Source: Branchiostoma floridae (lineage: Eukaryota > Chordata > Leptocardii > Amphioxiformes > Branchiostomatidae). From it: 64,000 nt of DNA. The position numbers and the translations under genes are program-made. Location of the stretch: contig NC_049997.1 in the NCBI RefSeq assembly GCF_000003815.2, positions 9,598,167-9,662,166 on the forward strand, written 5' to 3'. Positions 12,687 to 29,100 of the stretch are shown in pieces. Under the pieces are notes generated by a model. The model made no database searches, was not told the origin of the DNA, and saw nothing but the letters and a program-made list of their open reading frames with translations. Position 1 is the first letter of the stretch; each line of letters opens with the position of its first letter.

Positions 12687-16870
<4,184 letters not shown>

Positions 16871-19800
16871 TGATTAAAAAGATCATCCTGCCACCCCCTC
16901 AATTTAGAATGGAACAGTCCATGTGCAGAGCAAGAACAAACATTTGTATATGAAGGTAGATTGGTAAATACATGTAATTCTCATTGAAACTTTCTTATAG
17001 CCGCAGGATAGCTTTCTATCAAGTGCAAAAGTCCAGATACATTTGTATTACAAAAATTGGAAGCTTCATCATTTTTATAGCTTTGTAAAAACCAAAGGCC
17101 CAATGGTCAAAACTATACACTGAGCTTTTGACCGGATTTTGTTGTTGTTGTTGTTTTCAACAAAGAGCTGTGGAACAAACTTGAAAAAGCATTATGCCAG
17201 GGGCTATGCTTTTCTTGAGACCTGCTTTTGAGTTGCCAAAGTTTTTGGTTGGTAGATTGTTCTCACTTCCCTGGAAGGCTGACATTGCATTTGTGTTTAC
17301 ATTGCTGAGTTGATAGAGAAACTCTGCTAGTATTTGTCATAGAATTTGGATTGAGTCTTCATTCACTGCTGTTATTTTTTTACTTTTTGAGCCTTAGTCC
17401 TCAGTTGTTGCATTATAGGTGTGAAGACTACTTAGATACTAGTGGAAAAGGATTGCATGAATGTCAAAAGAAAGCTAGTGGCTTATATCAAGGCTAATCT
17501 GTAATGTCAAGGGGCAGTTCTACCACTTGGCAAATCCAGATTCAAAAGATTTTGATTGTGAAGTGTGAAAGTTACAATATCTCCTGCATGCAAACAGAAG
17601 TTGTGTGACCTTAAGTAATAATCATGGAGGTCTGTTAAACTGTAGGGTTAGTCTGACTAGTGTTTTTTTTTAGATCATGATGAACAAAAATGTTTGTCAA
17701 ATTGCAAAGCTTTATTTCAAATGTCTGAAATTTTTTTTTAAAGTGAAGTGAAGGTGGAAAGAAAAACAGCAAACACCCCTCTTGCCTGGCATCAAATTAC
17801 GCATCTTTGTGAAAAAGTAGGATCTTGTAGCTTTGTTTACGGAAGAGATTGAAGCAATACTGGGCTTCCTACCAGGGTTCTCAGTCATTTGAATTTTGCA
17901 AGTTTGAAAAAAGAAGATACTATTGAAGTTGATGAGCAGGAGATAAAAACATTGTAGACACCACTTGTATCGTTGAGCGCTTGTAAAAAAAAAACTGCCA
18001 GTATTATAAGAAATATTAGAAAACATTTCTCAAGGCTTTGTCATGTTGGAAATATATAAGAAAAGTGTGCGCTTATTGTTGCATATGTTGCATTGGCAAC
18101 ATTTTAGTATATTTTGCATAGCACAAATTTTATTTTGCATGCTGACGACTCATTCTTGTGAATTGGATTCATAGTTTAAAGTGCCATGTTCATAATCAAG
18201 AGATATTGAAATGTCATAAGATATATTTGTTTCAGCAGAATGCATTAGCTTGTCAGTCAGATGATATTTTTCTCTCATGTTCATTTCTTCTCCACTCTCA
18301 TAGGTTGCACTTCTCCAATGTAGTGCTAGGTGGAGCACATGAAAGGACCATAAAATTGTTGTGTGACCAAATGTGTTACTTTGCTAACTTTTTTTAGGAG
18401 ATTTCTGCCAAATAGTCCTTGCCAAGTACCTGATGGGTATTTGATAATATTTGAGAAGAGCTGCTTTATTGTTGTATTGTGTATGTCTCAGTAGAGATTT
18501 ATCTATATGTTTAGTTCTAAAGATGCTGAGCTTTATATTGTTGTCAGATTTTCATATATATTTTAGCCTCTAGCTCAGGCTAGTTTCTTGTCATTCCTTG
18601 TCATTGTCAAATTGAGAACTAGATTCTTTGATTTCTTGCATCTGTAAATATAGAAGTTGTTTGCAGAAAGCTTGTACTTCTCATGACAATCTTTCACACT
18701 GCATGTTTTGCTCCTTTTTTGAAGTCAAAGCTTGTTAAATGTTGCACTTTTTAGTAGAAGAAGTGGCATAACAAACAATCATGTACACATACCAGGATAT
18801 GTTTACTTACCATTCCAGCTTAGAATTTCATCTGGCCATGTTTTAGGATTGATTATGTTGTGTGCAGGTCGCCATGATGTACCCAGAGTGTCAGACCGAC
18901 AGGTACTCTCCAAGCAGATGTTGATGGGGAAAATCATGAACTTTTCCTTATAATACCTGGTATGTCGTCTTTTTCTGTCAGCCCACAATGCCAACACCAC
19001 ACAGATTTGTGTACTATTTTACCTTAAACAGATCACCACAACACCCCCCTGGAATAAAGACACGACTGTAACACCATTTTCACAGTTTTCAACTGATTAT
19101 TTTACCCGGTTCCACAATTCTATCAAATCTTCTGTCAGTGTTCCACAGAATAACTTGACATCTTGAGAGAAATGAGAAGCAAAAAACTGTCCCAGAAAAC
19201 AAAGTTTTAAATATAAATAGCCTCCCTGAGGCTTTTATGATAAACTATCGACTATTACATTACTTGCAATGTACTATATCACTTTTCTGTACAGCCTTAA
19301 CTTTACTTACTTTCTCCCCCTTCATCCCTCATTTCTGGTCTTTTCTTACAATGCATTCATTGCCAACTTCTCAGAAATCGACCTCTTTTCTACCATGAAA
19401 AGTACTAATTCTATAAGTTCTATTCTCCCCTTGATACAAATGTACCCGGTAGTAATATTTTCCATCAATACCCTGATACAAAATGTTGCACGGGAATAGT
19501 ACAGATATTTGTGGAGTATAAGTACACAGTGATCAAAACAATATTATTGAATACAATACAACTACTCAAATACTACTTCATTTGAACATGGTCTTACTCT
19601 TACATGTTCTTTATGATAAAAATATAAAATGTCTGCTGTCAAGGAACAGATACTTAACAATTTCTCATATACCTTTACACTGCCAGCTTTATAACTCCCA
19701 TCTTTCTTTAAACATTCTCACCACATTTTTTACACAAATGTTTGACACAAAATATTTATCTGTCATACATTGCAAAAAAAAGTGACTGCTTTATGCAACA

Positions 19801-20169
19801 ACAATCAAAACAGAAGTAATTTCATCCTGGCATCACAACTATCGAGTTAAACTTAACATGATTGCATTTTCATTGCTTAACATATTAACTGTGCTCGTAC
19901 GTGACCAATTACTCTATTCAACCATCTTTTCCAAAAGGGGGTCATTGGGAATGTACAAGATTGAATCACACAACAATTTGTGATTCTTTCAATTCTAGGA
20001 AAGAACTGAAAAGTGTTTTTAGAGGGCTTCAAGCAAATAAGATTTGACTGCTGCTATTCTCGGCAAGTATAAGGCAACGCACCTTTGAAAACATCTATTT
20101 ATATACATGTGTACAAAAGAAAAGCCAGTCCTTTCAGCCCTCTTGTCTGCTGATCCGCCATCCGATCGT
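16871..20169. other. Convergent intergenic region and 3' untranslated sequence
   Basis: Between the RSKR stop and the THSD7-like stop there is AT-rich, largely unique sequence. A plus-strand AATAAA at 19053-19058 would give RSKR a 3' UTR of about 2.2 kb if used. I see no clear canonical AATAAA on the minus strand for the opposing gene. No ORF here is convincing. Confidence 0.5.
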
Positions 20170-20299
20170 CTATACCTTCTTGGCGGAGGCCTTGTTGCCA
20201 GGTAACATGGAAACATAGAGTTGACGTCGTTTTTCTTCGTTCTTGCTGTAATCTGGAGACGCGGGATCGTTGATGACAGCCTCACCAGAGTGGTGTTTT
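20170..20299 (-). CDS. THSD7A: THSD7-like exon 29 (terminal, cytoplasmic tail)
   Basis: Residues 1467-1509 and TAG. Encodes a hydrophilic tail with NEEKRRQLYVSM and a basic SAKKV end. Acceptor TATCCACAG precedes it. The tail is short and shows no clear vertebrate-type C-terminal motif. Confidence 0.88.
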
Positions 20300-23200
20300 C
20301 TGTGGATAGACGTTAAAGTAGAAATGATAAGTTTGTGACCTTACTACTGCAGTGAAAGTAATAGTGAAAGTGATTTCAAACCAACTTAGCTCACTGAAGA
20401 GCTATTCTTCCACTGACAGTGAATAGATGCTTTGCACAAGGTTTTTTTACAGGTTCATAGCTCTTTCAACAAGTACAATGAACAGTGGACCATGGCTTAA
20501 CAATCAGTCCTGAAGACTGCAAGTTTGTTAGCGACACAGCCGGAATCAAACTCACGCCACGGCATCTACATGTACATGTATTTTCAGAAGCAGGGCCGGT
20601 AAACACTGAACAATGCAAGATATGTTGAGAATCATCTTTGACTTTATATGTAAGACCCCTTTGCACTAAACAGCAATTGATGGAAAGGCTGTACGGTGAC
20701 CAAAACTTGATTAATTGTAACCCTTCACCACACCTCTCGTTTTAAGTGTCTTCCCCAAGAGCACCAAAAAACAAGTGCTTTTAAAAAAGCTGGCATTTTG
20801 CCAATGTTTGCGTGTGTGAACATTTTTTTCTAGTTATTAGAATGTCATATAAATAGAACAGAGTAACTAAACCTGATATTGGCGCATGGAGAGATTCACA
20901 TATGTGCCTGAACTGCAGCAGATCTAGACGCCACCTGTTAAAAGTTGCGTGAACTGCAGCAAATTTCACTACACATTGCCTGTTTTTGAGTGAGCTCTGT
21001 TGCGGGGCATTTTTAAGTTTTTTTTTTAAATTTCTATTCTGCAAAAAAACGAAGCGGTGAATCCGTTAACCAAAGAAATAAATTGGTGTGGCCAAATGGA
21101 TGTAAAAATTAGTATTTTAATGGATGTAAAAAAGAAAAGTTGAAAAAAAATCTACCTCCCCGGATTCGAACCGGGTGCATTGGTTTAGAATGCGTAAACT
21201 TTACCACTGCGCTAGTGCGAACATGTTGAAGAAATGCCTGTTTTAACAGGCCTGTTTTAAATGTTTGGCATGGATTGAACAGGTCCGTTCATCTCAACAT
21301 CACAACATCACAACGGCGACTACACTGGCCAGAAGGCATTTTGCAACTGCAAGTCGCAAAATGCAAAAAATTGGTAGCATGACAGGATTTAAACCTAGGA
21401 ACTGTAGCTTTTGGGGCCATAAACTCAACAGTTACTGTAAATGCAGAAATGTTTGCGGTGGATTTATGTTTTCCAGGGCATTAAGATACTACAGTGCATG
21501 GTGCTACCGTGAAATTAAAACCACCGCGAAAAGTCCTTTTTCCCGCTACCGCGAAATTAAATCCCCGCGAACTTAAATGCATTTACAGTATGCCACACAA
21601 CCCCACACGAGTCAACGATCCATGTACAATAATCTTTGACTTAGCACCATGTGGAAGAAACCAGTGCAAACCTGTAGCACATGATGCCCAGCAGTAGTGC
21701 AGCCAGGACTCCCACCAACACTGCCAGCGGGATCCACCACCAGGGGGGCAGGCCTGCAGAAATAACAGGAAAGGATTATTCTTTGTCAATTCGTAGAACA
21801 AATGAAGACACGTTGATGAAGATTAGACATCCAGGTAATAAGATATGTCAAAAAGCAGTTACTCAAGCAACTGTCACTGATGAAAGGTATCTGAAACATC
21901 TGACCGTTTCCAAAATCATATCCAGTTGCTTAATGAGTACTACTAACTGCTCAGGGGTTTAGATTTTGAGTGGCACTACTGCTTATAGTCGACAAGTATT
22001 AAGGCAAATGAAAGGGATTTTACCTGATGACCGCCCTGCGGCGTGGACACCTTCGGTGGGCGGCATCGTGACTGTGGTCGTCGGAGCAGCTGTCGTCAGT
22101 ACACAGGGACCCGTCACTGCAACAGAGCAACATTAACATAAATTACCATTATCTGTAGATATACATGTGGAGACATGCGGAGCAAAATCTGCTGAAACAG
22201 TAGATTCTTATAAATCTACTCAATAGGTAAAACAAGCAATCGCTGTATAGCCGGGGTATTTGATGACTGGTGCCTACCGGGATGTCAGTAGATTGGATTA
22301 AAAATTGATATCTAAATCAGGCGATGAAATAAATGGTTAATAGGTAAATCAAGCTTTTGCCAAACACCTGCTTTTTGCCTAACACTGCATCACTGTGACA
22401 TCGCAATTGCTCATATACATCACGTAAAAGCTTCTTCTTTTCTCTTGTGCCCCCCCCCCCAAAAGACACGCACACAACATCTCTTCATGGTTAAACTTGT
22501 GCCCCTTTAACAACCCCTTAATTTTAAAATGGATCAGCCAAAAGGAAAATTGCCGACCTACCCGTCAAAGCGACCATGCCTGCTACACACTCACAGCGCC
22601 GGTCGTCTTGGTTACAGTAAGCTCCGTCAAACTGACAGTGACTGTCGTCCGCACAGCCCTCCTTCGGGAAGCACAGGACTCCATCTCCTGTTTATGGTAA
22701 AACAACAAATTAGGAAAAAAGATATTGAGCAGGACGTACTCATACTTTGAAAATGCAGAAAAGACCAGATTCTAAGTTGACTCGAGTAGAATTTTTACTA
22801 ATTTCCATCTACAATTGTTTTCAACATTTTCCAGTGAAAAGATATTGCTTCAACATGCAGTTTTGTTATGTAATTACATTAGAATATTTCCAATAACAAG
22901 ACCATAGCATGTCCAAGACCAAAGATCAAAAAACAGAAGTCCTCCTACAGTACCAAGCTCAGCAACCGAGCTGCTCAAAATCAACATCAACCTTAGTTTC
23001 CCCAACACCTACTCATATTCAAAAATTTATCGCAATCCATCTTGTCCTTTTATGTTATGCTGACTACTTATATCTGGAAAAACAGACACACAGACATAAA
23101 GACCCCAAACACTTCCTCCATTTTTCACAGAATCAGCAACAGTTAAACACATCTGCTTGGAGATTGGGAAACTGACCTTCAAATCCATCCTGACAGATAC

Positions 23201-26142
23201 ACCGCCCCTCGCTGCACGTGCTGTACCTCCCACTGCATTCTGGGATACACCACTTGATGGCAGAAGGTCTGTCTCTTTCCACGCATGCCGTCTCCGTAAC
23301 CCAGGTTCCATCTGAAGTGGCAAGGGGTCATTTAATATTCACAGCAACTACATGTACATGTATGTCAAATTTGTACAAGTGAACACCTGAACATGAGGAC
23401 CACCTGGCCACTGATATACAGTCAAACCTGGACAAGTGACCACCTCTAAACACAAGAATCACCTGGCCATGGTTATACAGTCAAACCTGTACAGGTGACC
23501 ACCTCTACAAGAGAACCACCTTACTTACTTAGACTTAGCAGCTCCCACGTCGTGCGACGCATGAGGCAGTTAGGTTCCAGCCCGCTATTAACATATAGTC
23601 AAATCTGTGCACCGGGCCAATGTGACAACTTTTTGGTGGTCACTTGAATAATTTTTCTCATTGACACAAACATTAAGAATCCTGTCTCTAGTGACCACCT
23701 GTCAACATATACCAGATTTTATCAGTCCAGTCAAGTTTTTCATGGACTAAAACTCAGGTGGCTGACTTTTGACATCCACTTTCCTACATGAGTCTCATGT
23801 ATATATATTAACATAGGAAGCCCTTAAACTGTCCTGTGCTCATATAACTGATTGCTAGACAGGGATGTCATGAACTTATACATGTGTAAATCATCATAGA
23901 AAACTCTTGCATAGAAAGAGTGCCAGCTGCACATGTACAGAATGACGGTGGTGATATCATTACCTTGATCTTCACACCAGACATCTCGAATGTCCTGATC
24001 GTCCCACGGACCAGTTCTCCACCGGTACACAGGACACACCGCCTTCAAGCTGGGACAGGACCTGAGACAAAGTGCAGATCATCAGATGCAGCGTAAAAGT
24101 AATCTGCCAAACAATACTCTGTCGATGAAGGTTAGACATCCAGGTAATAAGATAGTATCAGGTACACAGGACACACTGCCTTCAAGCTGGAACAGGACCT
24201 GAGAAAAAGTGCAGACACAGATCATCATACAAAGTTCCTTCCCGCACCTGATGGTGCATAGGGCGGCACCCATCTCCGTTTCAGTAGCCCTGGGCCACAC
24301 AACTTTGTGCAATCACTACAGCAGGGGGCTAGTCCACTGGTAGTGGTGTGTGTTCAACTTCCATACTCTTTCCCAAATGCTGAGTGCTAAAGTTTTTAAA
24401 GACTTTGGTATGACTCGGTCAGGGATCAAACTCACGACCTACCAAATGCAAGGCGAACACTCTACCCACTCCGCCATTGCACGATCAGATACAGGATAAC
24501 ACTTATCTGCCAAACAGTACTCTGTCAATGAAGGTTTGACATCCAGGTAATAAGATAGTATCTTCTCAAGCACTTGGATATGATTTGGGGAACTGTCATG
24601 AGTGATCATTGCAAAATACTGTTAATCTTTCCAAAATCATATCCAGTTGCTTGAGTAGCTGCTTTTTGGCAAGTACATACTTCTTTGTTCACCACAGCTT
24701 GAGGATGCTGTTATGAATTAATTATAAGAAAAGCTCTGAAAGTTTTATAATCTTCCAAAATGAAAAATTATTTTACAGTATTGATAACTTTACTCAGGCT
24801 GATATTTTCTTTTTCTTCTTTCAGGAGTTTTATTTGTTTTGCCAGAAAAATACTTGACAATGTATACCTGTATTAATACTTCACAGTAATAACTTCAGTC
24901 AAGCCCAAAATCTTTTTTTTACACATTTTTCTTCCTTTCAAGACATTTACCTTATCTATGTGTATGAGCTCTTCTTACAACTTCATTTATTTTCATATTT
25001 TTTCTCCTTTCAGGACATTTACCTTATTTGTATGAGCTCCTCTGCTTCCAGTGGACATGCTCGTCCAAGGCCAGTTTCAGGGCGGATGATGGCGCGTGTT
25101 CGGGCACGGGTGGCCCTGCTGCTGGGCTCAGAACAGTCCCGCTGACATGGTCCCCACTTACTCCAGTTGGTCATCTAACAAACACAAGGCAGTTTGTTTA
25201 AATACTAGTATGTCATGTTAGATTGTTATGTGTCATAAATAACAATGCTAACACCTCAGCAACAGCTGAAAACATGTAATACTTTGATGAAGATTAGACA
25301 TCCAGGTAATAAGATATGCCCAAAAGCAAAAAGCAACTGGATATGATTTTTGAATCTTGCATGACTTATAACGTCTCTACTTGATCCATGATCCATATGA
25401 ATTTAAGTATTTTGTTCCACATTTTCTGTATAAAAAGCTTCTTGTGGGTCAAAGAAAACAATTGATAAGCTGCAATGCAAAACCTTCCAGTCTATTAAAA
25501 TAGGGGAAATTCCCAAGCAGCCCTGGAAACTTCTGCTTTTTCCATTGGAGTTTCATTGTCATGCTCTTATTTAGTGACCTTGTTTCAGTCATGATGTTTC
25601 TGACTTAAGTAGAAGAGATGCTATGCAAGCAAAACCATATACAGCACAGTGCAATAAAAGCAGGTCCGTATGGGGGTAGCTTGGATTTTGAAAAGGTTTA
25701 TTGACAAAACGACGGGGTAATTTTGCCCTAAGTCGGGTGAAATTGTATCCTGAAAATATTATCTATCAGAAAATAACGCTCGGGCTTCTGGAGTGGAAAA
25801 AAGTTTAAGGGGAACACATGTTGTCGTTATGCTGAGCATGTCCTTGCACTGAGCAGACTGGTTAAGAGAAAAAATACTGACAAAATGTTATTTTTTTGCA
25901 AGGTTGATTACCAGAAGTGTTTCTCACCTGACAGTCTCCAGGACAGGGGCTGCCACAGCTCTGACTGGTCTCTATATCCAGCTCAGTCCGGTTCACACCA
26001 GATAGAACCAGCTGCACATGGGAGGGGTCCAGGCTGGTGATGTCATCTGCGAAGACAATAAGTTGTCAAAAGATGTAAAAAAAAAAAGCTGTTTAAAGAG
26101 GCGCTGTGGCCCCATGCTCTGACCATGTGCCCCCTTCTTCTT

Positions 26143-26173
<31 letters not shown>

Positions 26174-29100
26174 GTGTTTAGGTGGCCACCATCATCACCC
26201 TTACCCTGGAGAGCAGATTTTCTGGCAAGCATAAAATCCTGATTAATATTGTCCAGGTATGGTATTGGGTGACATGTTTTTATTTTTATTTTTGAGAACA
26301 GGCAAAAATCAATGCGGGCACAGAATCTCATCCATGAAATTAAATCAGTGTGGCCTTAAATAATGTCTGTCAATGTCAACCCAAGCGACAGAGGACGCTG
26401 GCGAGCTGCCATCAAGCCCCCTCATCTACGTGCAACCACGTCTAACTCCCAAGGGATGGGGAACAACAAACATTAAACCGGATAGTGAGTGAGTGTGAGA
26501 ACCTTCTACGAGACAGTCTATCTCATCCACCATCCTGCCGTCACTCCGGTGGCACTTCACAGTGCGTGTTCTCTCTCCGATCCCACAACATAACACGCAC
26601 ATATACATGTACATGTACATATAGGACTATAACCCAAAGGAATTAATAAGGTAATGTCTGAGTGTACCTTCTACAAGGCAGTATATCTCATCCACCATCC
26701 TGCCGTCACTCCGGTGGCACTTCACAGTTCGTGTTCTCTCCCCGATCCCGCAGCCCTGGCTTGCCACACTGCAGTCTCCCCAGTCTCCTCGCTCCCAGGA
26801 GTGGGTGTAGCATGGTGCAGGGTCACAGGGGAGGGTCTGGAGGGGGCAATGAAATACAAAGTTTTAGTGCACTGAAGTAGTGGCCGTTTCACTACCAATC
26901 TGGGCTGTCTTCAGGGCCCGTCCTTCTGTCCCAAGACGGAAACGTGCTTGTCGGGATGGACATAAAGTTTTAACCCAACGAAAGAGAAACGTGAATGGTT
27001 TCATCATGTTGGTAACGTTATGTCAGTGAATAAAGAGACTCTTTTTTTCACAACCAGTCTGCTTTACTTCCACCGACGTTTCAGTGAGCCACCTTTCTCG
27101 AATTTAGGTTAAATTTCAAGTGGCATGAACATGAATCAGAATATCATTTTAAAGTACTCACTTGTCAAACGTGAATTCCTATGCTGCTTGCAAAACAATG
27201 ATAGGATCAAATTAACATGTACATCTATATGATTAATAAATCTAACATTCACAAAAATCATCATAAAAAACTTTTGAGGACCTGGTATAAATAGTTTTAT
27301 AGCATTACTTCAAATAATTTTCAGGTTGAATTGCTTCCATTGAAAAACATTTTAACACTAGTAGTCCATGGGCCAGCACCCCAAATTTCACATATCGGTA
27401 CCCTCCGGGGTGGCAAATTCTCCTTGTTATTTTTGAATAGTAGAAGGCCTGTGGCATATATTTTGACGTGATAGCCATTCTGGTATGGTAGCTTTCTACC
27501 GGCTATCACCCTTCAAACCTATCACCACCTAAATGATCTGGAAATTTCGTGTCTTCAATAAGGGGGAGGGGCAAAAAATTAAACATCAATATTTTTCCAC
27601 GAAAATTCACAGGCTGGTAGAACCTGCTAAGAGGATCATAAAAATATCAATTGATTTTAGATATTGTGATTCAACACGAAATTATGAACGCTTAAAATCA
27701 TATATTTTGGAGATTTTCTGGTGAAAAATATATACTTTACTTTCCAATATCGTTCATTTATTCACATTACCTATGGGGCCTTGCTTGATGAGTTAGACTT
27801 ACCGTACGTATCCTTCTCTGCATATTAAGCTTTAAATGATCGAAATCCATCAATGAAATCCGGAGATATGAATGTGTGAAGAATGACACATCTGCCAGCT
27901 TATAGTGACAATATCGTTGCTAAGGCCGTTGCTAAGGCTGTTGTTAAGGAGGTTTCAGATCGTACTCCACAACAAAACTGATGCAAAGAACTTACTTTTC
28001 TGTAGCATTTTACTCTGATTACATCAGTAGAAGTACAAGGAATCGTGTTAAAATGTTTAACATGTAACAGATGCAGAAATGTGTTTTTTTTTACGTCATT
28101 TATTTCAGAATCGTTAGCAAAACTGTTGCTACGGCCGTTGCTAAGGGTGTACTCAGTCATGTTTCAAGCCAAAACAGCAGAGAGTCAAGTTCTCTGACGC
28201 GTGATTTTGCTCCTGTCATCTTGTAAATCATACTTAACTGTGAAAAATATCATAATTCATTGGAAATGTTGATTTGGGCTCTACATGGGGGTTATAAGGA
28301 TACCTGAAAATGAATTACCTTGATTTCACACATTTTTTTTTACAAATCTTTTGCTCTTTTTCGTCATTTAGTAGATACCTTACTAAAATTCACAGCGTAT
28401 ATCTAGTATGTCGTACACAATGAAAAAGGCTCTGCATGGGGGTTACCGGGGCACCACATATGTGACACAGGATATGTGGATGCAGGACTGCGTCATGCAT
28501 ATTAAAAATTTATCTAGAAACAAGACCATAACAAAAGGTCAAGAACAAGGCCACTCTGGGATGAATACAAGTATATTGTACTTTTCTTGATCAATAATGG
28601 TATACATTATAAAGGAGGTTATATCGACATATATAGGCATATCTAGACATGTCTATATAACCTCATTGACTATATATCAGGTACAGTGCAGGTTTGCTGC
28701 GTAGGACAAACTGCAACACACTTAGTCTAATGGGGTGTTATTATGCCTGACCATTCATTTGTTAACATAAGGGCAAACCAAAATCAAAGTCTATAACAAA
28801 ATTTTCATGTATGGAGACCAGTTAGAATGGAGCAGTGTAATATCTGGTGTAAAACGTAGCTAACTGAAGATTCTGGCAGGCTTGTAAAACTTGACACACT
28901 GGATACAAAACTACCGATGCCTTTTTCTACACTGCTGTAAATATTACAAAACTTACAACCTACAAGTTTCCACATGTGCATGTGCCTAGAACTAGGATGG
29001 TCTCCAATGCCTAAGGGAATTTTCTTTGTCATTGAGCCTGTAGGCTCGTTCTCATTTAAATGTCGAAATGCTGTCGCCTGACTTTACGCCTTGATATGGA

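Larger units (their letters stand above)
20300..21671. other. THSD7-like intron 28
   Basis: Contains tRNA-like SINE remnants near 20490-20570 and 21153-21222, a half of the GGCCACACCAATTT element near 21048-21100, and a TACTGTAAATGCA MITE at 21433-21590. Confidence 0.55.

Noticed and set aside
21153-21222. Functional tRNA gene
   Set aside because: T arm and A box are good, but the acceptor stem does not pair and the copy resembles SINE heads.
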